From: Beroe forskalii
Taxonomy: Eukaryota; Ctenophora; Nuda; Beroida; Beroidae
Assembly (NCBI GenBank): GCA_011033025.1
Contig: WFMF01000669.1
Coordinates: 1 to 64,000, forward strand
Length of the DNA stretch: 64,000 bases
Reading direction: 5' to 3'
Shown: piece by piece, positions 23,801-32,392 of the stretch
Position numbering within the stretch: position 1 is the first letter of the stretch
How the letters are laid out: each line of letters opens with the position of its first letter
Program-made: the position numbers and the translations under genes
Notes under the pieces: generated by a model
What the model was told of the DNA's origin: nothing
Seen by the model: only the letters and a program-made list of their open reading frames with translations
Databases searched by the model: none

Positions 23801-26800
23801 GCTGAACTTCACGCACCTGCACAAATACGAATCAACGAACGATCCGAACCGGAAGATCGCCATAACGTCGGGGGAGTACGCCGTGACGGAGATCGTGGGG
23901 GTCGATGCCGAGCGGGAAAACCTGTAAGTTTGGGAGGGTATTGATAGCGCATAATATTTGCTTTGATCGCTCAATTGACGGAGGGATCGATAACAACGCG
24001 CAATTGTGGCAATTCGATAATAGGATTTTTTCCCTCCCCATTGGCCTTTTTGTGTATACAAAAAGGCAAATGAGAGGGTTAGCAGAGATCGTGTTTGGGA
24101 AGGTGAGAAATAGGATATGTGCATAGCAGGTCCAGATTTGCAATACAACTACTGTAATTTCTGGAAAGTGCCCGGAAAGTCCGAGGGAGATATGTCCACA
24201 AATTTTGAGGGAGATGTCCACAAATTTGAGGGAGATGTCCTCATATTTGAGGGAGATTTCGTCAACAATGGTACCATCAAGCGGAGTCGCGTAGCAACCT
24301 TAATTGCGCGCGCAATTGCGCGCTTTTCACTCCGCAAGATCAGGATGGATGTTCATATCGAGCAGTTTTGTGCGCGGCGCTGCGGCTCAACATCATGCGT
24401 GGCGCGCTCAAGTTAAGCTTTATAATTTGAGCTTAGCCGATCAAATTTTTAGCCGATCAAATTTTTAGCGAAAATTCAAGCGCCGAGTCAACACTTTAAC
24501 AATGTTTGAAATTCGAGAAATTTTGAACAATTTATGGTGGAAAAACAAATTTCTGTATCATGAAATTGCGTATCATGAAATTGAATCATCAATGCTTGTT
24601 GCTTCAAGTTCAACCGTGAAAACCATGGCAAACTACGGAGTTTATGAGATAAATAACTTCGCGAAGTAATTCAATTGCGTTGTTTAAAAGCTCATCAACG
24701 TGGATCGAAGCTGCCCACGTCCCTCATGCATATGGAATTGCGCGTTTCTATTCATATCTTCTTCAAGCTCGGGGGAGGGAAATTAAGCGCCCGCAAATGG
24801 GTAACGGGCGCAATTCTTGTTATAAATCTTATATGCGCGCCTTCATCGATCTATCCGACAATTGATAACACATTTGTTTAAAGAGTCAAAGAGTGGACTT
24901 TGTAGTTTTTACTGTGACAACCTTCGAAACAATTTGAATGATAGGTAATTCCTAAAAATACTCGGGAACTTGACTTGTATGAAAGCATATCATAAGTGTT
25001 AGAATCTTTCAATCCCCCTCCAGTCTGTATATCCGTACGGAGGCTATGAATCTGAACTACGAGGAGACATCAAACACCAAGAAGAGGATGTTATACGTGT
25101 ACCACGCTGCAAACGATACGCACACCTGCATTTCCTGTTTGGAGCCCAAGGGGAGGTGTGACGTGGCGAATGCTAAGAAGGTCCGATCTTCTTCATGGTG
25201 AGAAAACGATGATAATCACTTTCGAAAGCTTTTGATATGAGATTTTATCCTATCATTCGACGTGTTTAATTTTCCTACCACTCGTAGAAGAAATTGTTCA
25301 TACCGACAGGGCTTATTGCGCTTCATGCTTCAAATTCACGATGCGACCAAACCATCCACTTCTTCACACCTTCAGGTATTTCCTACCCAACCTTCCATTA
25401 AATCAGTAATGTCCAGGTATTTCCTACCCAACATTCCGATTAATCAGTAATTTCCTGGCAGGTATTTCCTGACGTGTCTGGGTCCCGGGGCACCCTACCG
25501 GAGGATCAAGTCACTGCGTGACTACACCTGGAACCTGTACTCGGATGAGAACCAGAACATGCAATACGCTAACCCCAGCATCCACGCACAGCTCATGCAG
25601 AGGAAGTCTCCCAGAGTAGAGTACACTCAGGTGGGTTTAATGGGGTTTGTGACTGGTGCCAAGTGACTGGTGCCAGGGGTTTGAAATTGCGTTGGATCAA
25701 GAGTGAAGTACACGCAGGTGTGTGGTGCCGGGGGTACGAACTACAAACAATTTTTTTTGTTTGTAGTTCGTACCAAAAAAAATTGTTTGTAGTTCGTACC
25801 CCCGGCACCACACACCTGCGGCGTGAGAGTTCCATGTTTCCATGGAATGAACACAGAACAGTAAATTCGGGTTATATCGAGAGGTGTTATCGTCTAATTT
25901 CAAGGTATTTATTTGTCTTGAAAATGTCAACTGAATCTAAAATAAATAAAAAACCCCAAAGCAGGCCTTTGGAGTCTATTGAATCGTCGTCTCAATAGGG
26001 ATTTTGATCACCTCATCAAAAACCTGACGTTTTGAGTCAAATTTCTAGCATCTTGGGCTGCCGCCCCAGACCCCACCTTTTGAAAATTTTAGAATATTAA
26101 ACTGAATCTCACGTTTTGAATTTGCTTGGATTTACATGCTGTCAATGAGAAAATAAAACCCCTTATAACCCGTCCTTACCTTCCAAAGACGTAACATATT
26201 ACGTCACAAAAGGTGGAGTTACATCGGTTCACTGGAATTCACCCCAAGTTACATTCATTCCCTCATGGAAATGTAGGCAATGATTTAAGGGTGTAAACTC
26301 TCGACTCCTACCCAAGCTCTATCAACTGTTTGGAACTGTAACCTATAATGTAAACTGAGTGAGAATATTCAACCTGTAGTCAGATTTGAGATTTCACTGA
26401 GGAATACGAAAAGCGTTCCTGATTATAGTCTTAGCCAGCCACGGTAGCTCCAACCCAAACTGCTAACACTTACTCCAACCCAATCTCCAGCGGACCCATT
26501 TTGGTTTAGACCCGATACATCCCTCTGTCTTACGCCCTCGGTAAATATCCCAAAATGTCCGCAATAAGCGTGTATATGTATTCTATATATCCTCCCATTT
26601 TCAGGTGGAGTTGGATCGGAACAGTAAGATCTGGGTGGCAGTTAAGAAGGTGTTCCCACTCTACTACGTGAAGAATGCCAACATTCTCAAGTACCCTCTT
26701 CTCATTGTGGTTAGTAGTTTCCTAGTTTCTCTTGTGAAGATTTGTGAAGATGCAGAAACATTTCTTGTACAGTTTGGAGGCTCACTCGATGAACCTTTAC

Positions 26801-29800
26801 TTACTGAGATGGTGAACATTTTATTACTCTGGTTATCATAGGTAGAGGATACTGTAGAATTTTTCATTCAATCAACCTTATAATCAGAGTATTTTACTTA
26901 TTATCAGGTGAACCCGTACCCTGATGGCAACATGGCCATAATGAAGTACCAGCTAGGGTTAGCAGAATGGCTGGCTACCAGCAAGGACTGCATTGTGGTG
27001 TATATGGATGTGAGGGGCACCCCAGGACGAGGTTTAGAGTGGCACCACTACCCGTACAAGGACTTCCAGAAGATAGTGGACAAGAGCCAACAAGCTATCA
27101 GGGATATCAGACGATACTGGCATGTCGATGATAGTGAGTATTGGATTTTTATAGAATTCTTATCGGAGAAGACGACGATAATCACACGATTTTCGAAAGC
27201 TTCTGTTGTAAAGATTACTCGTGTCTGTTTCCTCCATACTCCCTAAGATTCACAGATTGATAAATGGAATCATGACCTTTACAGGGACATGACGAACTCC
27301 AACGTGCACAGCTTTTTTGTGCGCGGCTCGCTGCCTGTTATTAACAGCCAGTGAGCCGCGCACGATTGAACCGCGCACAGAGAAGTTACACATTTCCCTG
27401 CTAGATTCGAAGCAGCCCCTACCAAGATATTCTTTTCCAGGTAATGTCGGTATTCTCGGGGAGGGGTTGGGAGGCTGGCTCGCTCTGAAGATGGCTCAGG
27501 CTGAACCGAGCTGGTTTTCCTCAGTTGTTGCTGTTAACCCCATCCTCAACTTCCAGAATTTCATATCGGTGAGTGCCTCCTCAGTTGTCCCCTGTTAAAC
27601 CCTCTCTGCTGTCGCTGTTATACCCTACACACCAAACAGTCACAACTGAACTATACAGTATACAAAACACCCACTGCTAAAGAAAACACTCCTTAGCGCC
27701 CACACGCGACTCACAGTAGACAGTAGGCACCCATCTAGCTATGACAGTCACACCCACCCCTTTGCTACACTCACACCCACCTCCTTCTTACACTCACACC
27801 CCCTTGTTACACCCACCTTAACTTCACTCACACCCCTTTCTACACTCTCACCCCTTGCCACACACCGGAATCCACACCTTCCCAAGAGATTATTACAATG
27901 AAACATTGTCAAACGCACACCTTTCTAAGCGGTGTTAACCCAAGCTCCTGTAATTCATGTAATCAACTTTGTAATTTCCTCTACAATCCGTATACAACTT
28001 AGTCGCCTGATTGTTCAATATTTAGCCATTTTCGTCCACGAAATTGACAGTTTTTATTTGAGCATGCTCTGCCGATGTTTATAAATTCAATCGAAATCTT
28101 TTGTCTCGTTGAGATATTTTACTTTCTCAGAATATGTCTCATACCACATCAGAGAAGTAGTCCCAAATTAATCGATAATCGAAATTGATCATAACTTATA
28201 TTAAACTTATTGAACTTATATATTGAACTTATAATTACTTACATTAGACTTGCTGTCTTTATTACAGTGGCTTTAATATTCATTTGCTACCAACTAACTC
28301 TTCTCTGTGTCTCACACGTTTCACGCTGACTTTGTTTTTTATTCGATTGAGAAGAAGAAAGTTTTTTCCGTCATCAGTTTTGAATTTAAATCAGCATTAT
28401 TATCTTAGCATCACGTATCGTGATATATTTTGTGTTATTCTCTGCCTCACCATCTCCTTCAATACATAGAAGTTAACCGGAAGCCAGATAACAAAAGGAC
28501 CACTCCCACATTTCATCTCATATCTCTTGAAGGACGATGTTTCTTCTCCTCTCCTCTCTCCTCCTCCTTCTCCCTGGAATCCTGACCTCTGACCCTGAAG
28601 AATACGAGGAAATCTTCGAGAGCTCCCAATACACCTGTTACTACGGTGATCTGGTTGTCCCTGCCGGGTTCAAGGTTACTGCGGACGCGTGCGGAGAATG
28701 CTCCTGTCCGGAGGAACCCACCAAACCTAACCAGCCGGTGACCTGCGGGGCCTGTGAGAGCTGCCAGTTCCACAGCACGATCAAGAAGCACAAGGAGGTG
28801 TGGTGGGACGGGTGTGTGAAGTGCGAGTGCTCGGACAGCACCATCATCTGCATAGAGCGGGACTGCCCCATGAGGTGTGTCCTGGACTCGGGGGAGGTGA
28901 AGTATGAAGAGGAGCAGTGGACGGAGGAGTGCAATGTCTGTCGGTGTGATAAGAAGCGGGGGGCGGTGTGTACTCGGAGGGAGTGTGATTGCAGTGTGGA
29001 TGGAGAGGTGGTAGGCAAACATGGAGATGTGGTGTATGTGCCGGGGAAAGGGAGTTGTCTGTGTTTGAACGCCAAGCTGAATTGTAGTATCTTCGGAGGC
29101 TTGGAGGAACTCCTGTTCTTCAAGTAGATGGAAACAAGGACATGGACACTGGACAATGTTACGCTGAGATGGTTTTGGAAAGCTCTTTTTTGGCGATTCC
29201 CATCAATATCAGACAAAGTCGAATTTCTGTAGGACAATATGGTGATATTTGGTGGAACTTCACTTATAGCAAACTGTTAATTATGTACTTCATAGACCTG
29301 TCATCTTATCCATATTGTGCGACAATTTAGTGAACTTAAAAGAAAATGTTAGGGTTTAAATTTGTCAACTTTAAGCCTGAAATTTAGATTTAAGGATTTC
29401 ATAAATCTTGATAAGAGTTAAAATGTAAATTTAATTTCAGAGTAGCTTATTATCTTTCAAGTTTTGATTCACTGTTTTCATTCTCAGCATTCGACGTATC
29501 CAATGTCTTTATTACATTGTTACTTCCGTCAAGGAATTTAATTTCAAATCGAAGGTTCTATTAGAAAATAGTATCTACTTCTCCAAATTCAATGAAGTTT
29601 TTAGTTTCTGCTGTTCTTGGTTACATCCTTCTAAAATTCCCTCCTTAAATACCCTCTTAAAACCCCAATAACCATTTCAGGCGTACTCAGAACGGTATCT
29701 CGAAAGCTACGCCTCCAACTCCCCCAAGTACCAAACAGCCGCCATCAACTTCAACGACTACCCCACGAAACTTCGCCAGAAAACGGCGCTCTACTACAAC

Positions 29801-30013
29801 CCATCCAACTACGTGGTCCCTTACACCGCTTCACTCATTGAGAAGTTCCTGAACAACCAAACGACGGATGCGGCGTACGTTGATCTGAAGGACTTTAACA
29901 TCTACGATGTGCCGAGCGCCACGGCGCAGGACTACGAAACGGGGGATCTGTTCCTCGACATAGGCGAGCACATAACGACATTCCTCAGCACCTCGCCCCA
30001 TGACATTTTCTAG
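8717..30013 (+). CDS. Catalytically dead dipeptidyl-peptidase-like type II membrane protein
   Basis: Exons: 8717-8844 (inferred), 15006-15320, 15536-15606, 17084-17160, 17500-17585, 17743-17909, 18172-18255, 18977-19080, 19198-19269, 22142-22273, 22426-22570, 22855-22957, 23085-23273, 23435-23651, 23802-23923, 25024-25197, 25462-25630, 26605-26709, 26908-27133, 27441-27568, 29681-30013. The sum is 3,147 nt, 1,048 aa. Residues 1-261 are a disordered Tyr/Arg/Asp/Pro-rich tail ending in a Lys-rich stretch. A signal anchor follows at about 262-282. The DPPIV-type beta-propeller keeps the EE pair (461-462), the CxxCx5C cluster and CLGPG. The hydrolase domain keeps VDV-RG and YSERYL. The GxSxG nucleophile motif is GEGLG, so Ser is Gly904. 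The Asp region reads NPSNYV and the catalytic His is missing. Known inactive relatives DPP6 and DPP10 are auxiliary subunits of Kv4 channels; a scaffold or channel-partner role here is inference. Confidence 0.85.
8946..9308. mobile_element. 363-bp MITE with perfect 19-bp TIRs
   Basis: ACCTTATCGGCCCTTATTT at 8946-8964 is exactly inverted at 9290-9308. Internal sequence includes TTGGACCAAAATT twice. Diverged relatives lie at 30663-30761 and 54526-54661 with the same ends and internal GGACCAAA, making a family of three in this window. No coding capacity. It sits in the intron after 8844. Confidence 0.85.
9834..11208 (+). CDS. Novel protein with a tandem zinc-knuckle-like pair
   Basis: The exon starts after a polypyrimidine-CAG acceptor (9831-9833) and is open to TAA at 11206. 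It adds 457 residues; with exon 8717-8844 the protein would be 500 aa. An internal ATG at 9871 has a good context and could start a 445-aa form. Numbered from that Met, the N-terminus is Tyr/Pro/Ser-rich. Residues 88-103 and 119-134 are two copies of C-x2-C-x6-H-x4-C followed by CP-x2-KS, 31 residues apart. A basic nuclear-localisation-like stretch (EKRRRRTNSKKK) lies near 270. An acidic Ser-rich segment and a basic C-terminus ending LLYMGD follow. The spacing is longer than the classic CX2CX4HX4C knuckle. I do not recognise the family; nucleic-acid binding in the nucleus is inference. Confidence 0.75.
11209..12292. other. 3' UTR and intron sequence, nothing further recognised
   Basis: AT-rich sequence downstream of the zinc-knuckle-like exon. 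It lies inside the long intron of the DPP-like gene if exon 8715-8844 is used. Confidence 0.5.
12293..12553. mobile_element. Probable foldback element
   Basis: AACGCTATTTTAGGCC near the left is matched by an interrupted inverse near the right (GGCCTAAAATAG, then AATAGCGTT). A second CTATTTTAGGC lies at about 12488. The ends resemble GGG...CCC termini, but no clear target duplication was found, so the boundaries are approximate. Confidence 0.5.
12657..13131. repeat. Tandem duplication of about 235 bp
   Basis: 12657-12889 and 12892-13131 are direct copies with few differences, starting CTCCTGTACATTCC and ending TTTTGATTGCTAAA. The second copy has a short insertion around TCTTTACACCTTTACG. High identity points to a recent duplication. 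Confidence 0.85.
13280..13492 (+). repeat. Short ORF with four 21-bp repeats
   Basis: GGAAATTACCCACCTTCAGC recurs at 13348, 13369, 13390 and 13411 (period 21), giving four EITHLQQ heptads in a 70-codon frame starting MNRYPRDTRGDYTPTPP. The composition resembles the DPP-like cytoplasmic tail. However, its plausible donors (13336 in phase 0, 13442 in phase 1) do not match the phase needed at 15006. It may be an unused or decayed exon, or only a repeat. Confidence 0.5.
13493..15005. other. Intron sequence, nothing recognised
   Basis: No exon, repeat family or RNA was identified here. The last bases form the acceptor TTCTCCAG before 15006. Confidence 0.45.
15844..16457 (+). CDS. Candidate cassette exon of the DPP-like gene, with a frame break
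   Basis: Inside the intron 15607-17083, a CAG acceptor (15841-15843) opens a frame in the phase left by the exon at 15606. It encodes a Pro/Ser-rich stretch (KSPHSTKSPNSPLTSP, then the PPxY motif PPSY). From about 16015 the protein-like reading moves to another frame (STAIVEDSVDSPLLQ, SPSSHYHS twice) and reaches a donor, AG|GTGATA at 16457, whose phase fits the exon at 17084. The exon length is not a multiple of three, so one base is missing, or two exons are present, or the exon is decaying. It would lengthen the cytoplasmic tail by roughly 200 residues. Confidence 0.4.
19402..20590. repeat. 44-bp intronic minisatellite with higher-order structure
   Basis: Units of GGTCATCACTCGTCAAGGAA plus TGTGGTAGGAGTAGG recur every 44 bp, about 27 times, starting about 130 bp after the donor at 19269. 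A variant containing GTCAATTATAAAGGTGTAGT appears at 19721, 19952, 20183 and 20458. The first two intervals are exactly 231 bp, showing recent amplification of a multimeric block. It lies in the intron 19270-22141. Confidence 0.9.
20675..20930. repeat. Four 72-76 bp tandem repeats rich in TGACG
   Basis: ATTCCACATTYCATC recurs at about 20683, 20756, 20829 and 20905. The units carry TGACGTTGACACCATTCG and ATGACGTATGACGTATTTTG. Units diverge towards the right end. They contain many half CRE sites but differ from the composite element of the AP-2 locus. Confidence 0.8.
21320..21703 (+). mobile_element. Transposon-derived ORF fragment (127 codons) in an intron
   Basis: The frame contains NYEQRVIQVEKCSFTPLVYS, then SGGMAPQAQVFHKRLAE, EYRDVISFMRTKLSFALLKS and VRGSRGR. 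I recall this pattern (VE-x-G-[ST]-FTPLV[YF], SGG, H/Y-K-R-[LI], [ML]R-x-KL-x-F-x-[LI]L[RK]) from C-terminal parts of retroelement proteins abundant in cnidarian and some other invertebrate genomes. It lies in DPP-like intron 19270-22141 and has no splice sites of its own. No intact polymerase domain is present. Confidence 0.6.
22647..22732. repeat. Intronic hairpin with 14-bp perfect inner arms
   Basis: AGCACCTTGCAATC (22657-22670) is exactly inverted at 22708-22721. The arms extend outward and inward imperfectly (CTGATC-GGCG / CGGCG-CTGATCAG). It lies in the short intron 22571-22854 and may be a tiny foldback element. Confidence 0.75.
24030..24270. repeat. Hairpin and four short tandem repeats in an intron
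   Basis: GCCTTTTTGT-GTAT-ACAAAAAGGC near 24043-24066 is a perfect 10-bp stem with extended partial arms. At 24183, 24207, 24228 and 24249 the unit GAGGGAGATGTCCACAAATT recurs with steps of 24, 21 and 21 bp. Both lie in intron 23924-25023. The rest of that intron includes a palindromic GCGCGC-rich patch near 24308-24325. Confidence 0.65.
25373..25464 (+). promoter_or_regulatory. Triplicated splice acceptor before a DPP-like exon
   Basis: CAG|GTATTTCCT occurs three times: GTATT begins at 25376, 25417 and 25462. Only the last continues into the conserved YFLTCLGPG coding sequence. The first two are followed by CTACCCAAC and reach TAA after about a dozen codons in the same phase, so using them would truncate the protein. 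The 41- and 45-bp spacing shows a tandem duplication that copied the acceptor upstream. Confidence 0.7.
25713..25820. repeat. Near-perfect foldback with 46-bp arms
   Basis: The arm starting CGCAGGTGTGTGGTGCCGGG (25713-25758) is inverted at 25775-25820, with a short centre holding a third partial copy of TTTGTAGTTCGTACC. Arm identity is almost complete, indicating recent origin or gene conversion. It sits about 80 bp inside intron 25631-26604. Confidence 0.9.
27319..27363. repeat. Intronic GC-rich hairpin
   Basis: GTGCGCGGCTCGCTG (27319-27333) pairs with CAGTGAGCCGCGCAC (27349-27363), one mismatch, 15-base loop. It is a GC-rich island in AT-rich intron 27134-27440. A similar GTGCGCGGCG string lies near 61244. 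Confidence 0.75.
28537..29127 (+). CDS. Intronless secreted cysteine-rich VWC-like protein nested in an intron
   Basis: A single open frame of 196 codons starts at ATG 28537 and begins with a hydrophobic signal peptide (residues 1-18, MFLLLSSLLLLLPGILTS). The mature part has 22 cysteines. Residues from about 94 to 145 show two modules of the von Willebrand factor type C kind (W-x-GC-x2-C-x-C-x5-C-x4-C; then C-x3-G-x-Y-x5-W-x4-C-x2-C-x-C-x6-C-x4-C). A shorter cysteine cluster precedes and follows them. It lies on the same strand inside the last DPP-like intron (27569-29680), so it must be transcribed from its own promoter or spliced out as intron. VWC proteins often bind BMP-family ligands or matrix; the ligand here is unknown. 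Pacifastin-like spacing is an alternative reading. Confidence 0.8.
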   Translation: MFLLLSSLLLLLPGILTSDPEEYEEIFESSQYTCYYGDLVVPAGFKVTADACGECSCPEEPTKPNQPVTCGACESCQFHSTIKKHKEVWWDGCVKCECSDSTIICIERDCPMRCVLDSGEVKYEEEQWTEECNVCRCDKKRGAVCTRRECDCSVDGEVVGKHGDVVYVPGKGSCLCLNAKLNCSIFGGLEELLFFK

Positions 30014-30662
30014 GGCTAAGTCTTTGGGCCGTGTGTGTGTGGGGTATTCAGGGTGGTTGAATGGTTGAGGGTGTCTTCTTAATATCAACACACAGAGTCG
30101 TCACATATGAGAATAATTTTCACTCTTGCGCCATTTGTACGTACGTATAATCAGAGGGGGTTTTGCGATCCCATAACCCTCTGGTATAAGATATCTGTTT
30201 AGTTTTTGGAGTTTAGGGGATCCCTCCCTTATTAAAATTACGTACGTTCATGGCATCGCGCAAGTGGAAATTTAAATTTAAGAATTATTTTCACTTCTCG
30301 ATATTACAACTTAATGGCTGAACCGGCTCATTTTTGTATACGACCTTACCAGGCTTATGGTTTATTAAATTCTTGCTGCTTGTGCTATTGCTGCTTGTGC
30401 TATTCAGTATCATCGTTGCATTTTACAGATACGATTCGTTGTCATTATTATTCAGAACTTGATTTTCCGCTTGGTGAATATTTCAAGATTATAAGACTTC
30501 ATTTCGATATACTTGAATAGTTAATCTAATTTTAAAAAAGCATTGATTTATTGGCTTTTTCAGATATTTTTATTCATATTATTATTGTACAGTTAGTGAA
30601 TTCAGAATCAGATATCAGACTATAGTTCGCTCTTGCGTTCCAGATTTATCTTCTGTTATAGC
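30014..30662. other. 3' UTR and intergenic start
   Basis: Follows the DPP-like stop TAG at 30011. No gene recognised. AT-rich. Confidence 0.45.
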
Positions 30663-30761
30663 TTACCTTATCGTCCCATATTTAACCGGCCCTAAAGGAC
30701 CAAATGCACTTACTACTTTTCGATTTTACTGGAGGCGGTTGAATAAGGGTCAATAAGGTAA
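30663..30761. mobile_element. 99-bp MITE, same family as 8946-9308
   Basis: TTACCTTATCGTCCC at the left and AATAAGGTAA at the right are inverted ends. The interior keeps TTTAACCGGCC and GGACCAAATGCACTTAC, matching the larger copy. Probably an internally deleted member. Confidence 0.7.
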
Positions 30762-30859
30762 GTTGTTTCAGGCTAAAATAGTATATGAAATAATTTTAAA
30801 TGAAATTTAATATATTATTCTGATTTAGAGGTTTTCGGAATAGGCTGATTTGCTTTAAA

Positions 30860-31160
30860 TGACCAAATACCAAAAAAAGAACAAGCCGAATCAAGCGAAA
30901 CAACCCGAATCAACCCAAATTTGGCATTTTGTGTTTATTTCGGGTTGATTCGCCTGAATTCGGTTAGATACGATTGTCGTTGAAATTAAAAGCCGAGTCC
31001 GAATTCCCAAAAACCTCCCCGAATCATTATTATATCGAGGCGAGTCAACTCGAAACAATCCAAATCAACGCGAACCAAATAGATTTGGCTTGATTTGTGC
31101 GCCCTAGTTTTTGTGAAATTTCCGGGTTGTTTTGCCTTGATCTTGGTTGATTCATGGAGG
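30860..31160. repeat. Diffuse inverted repeats with CGAATCAACC / GGTTGATTCG words
   Basis: CCGAATCAA, CGAATCAACCC and CGGGTTGATTCG words recur in both orientations through this AT-rich stretch. Boundaries and class are unclear. Confidence 0.4.
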
Positions 31161-31548
31161 TTTTGTTTGGGTTCGGGTGATTCAGATTGTTCCTGCTTTT
31201 ATTCCTTATGAACTGATCTTCTAATTTTATTATCAAAGCTGGTATCATAATCATAGATGCTGTTTATTAATTTTCAAGACTATAAGAGTATAAGTTTATT
31301 AATTTTGACAGAATTATCAATACACGATCTATGATATGTTTTACAAATGTTTTATCAAATGAGATATAACTTTAAGTTTAGATAGATTATTTGGATGCAA
31401 GTTCAATATATATGAATTGTTTTAGAAAAGCAAGGATTTTAATTTTGAAATTACAATCGCTGACTTATGAACTCAGCCTCTTCTTAATATACTTGTGACA
31501 AGAAACAGTTCAATTTGAGTTAAGATGTTCATTGCCAAGTGGCGCATA

Positions 31549-31694
31549 TGTGTGCAGATCGCTCGATATTGCTGAGGGCTCGATTAAGAGTAAGACGCAA
31601 ACTGATTTACTTTTAATACAATTTATTAAAACAAAAGTAAGATGACGCGCGAAATTAAATTACGCGCTTTGGTTTATCGAGCGATCTGGACACA
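31549..31694. mobile_element. 146-bp MITE-like inverted-repeat element
   Basis: TGTGTGCAGATCGCTCGATA (31549-31568) is inverted at 31675-31694 with one mismatch. The interior is AT-rich with GACGCGCG patches. No confident target duplication. Lies in the convergent intergenic region. Confidence 0.7.
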
Positions 31695-32392
31695 TTGAAT
31701 TTGATATGATATGCGTACTTATCCTGGGATCTACCCTCCAGGAACCCCTCGGTAGAGACCGATGGGCAAATCTTTTGGCCATATATGGGTAAAGACGCGC
31801 ATTTTACTGTGGGAGCAATTTAATTTTCTTGAGTAAATGAAATTCAAATAGACGGGCAACGTCTGTTGGCCGTTGACAGACCCTCGTTGCTCGTGAGATT
31901 CAGAATCACTTCAAAGCCCGTAAAATTTTAATATGACGTACTTATCACACGAATATGTTAATCATAATGGCTAACAATTTAACATTAACATGGGAAATAT
32001 TGAAAAGAATCCCCATATTTTCGAACGCACAAAATTTTGATCACCAGAATTATTGCCCCACATTAATATTCCTCGTATTCGGTAGAAGTAGAACTACAAG
32101 AAAGGAAAGGAATTGAAATCAGAATGACTGAGGTGTCGCCACTTCTGAGATCGGTGTCTGAAATTTCCACAAAACCACAATTTGTACGCGTGTGATACTG
32201 ATTTAACAGTATAACTATATTCACCTATATTCTCATTTTTCGAGGTGGTGACACCTGCCTGACACGAGCTAAACTTTTCACAATATGATTATGAACTTGG
32301 AATTGTAAATACTGCTTTAATTTTTATTTCATTTTAATCTGATCAATTTCATTATGATTTTTTGTAAGTTGAAATAATAATGTGAGCAGCCC
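31695..32392. other. Intergenic sequence
   Basis: Contains GACGGGCAACGTCTGTTGGC near 31851, related to the foldback arms at 170-535. Otherwise nothing recognised. Confidence 0.4.

Noticed and set aside
28513..29237. Two long minus-strand frames opposite the VWC-like gene
   Set aside because: They mirror the cysteine-rich forward frame and lack recognisable domains.
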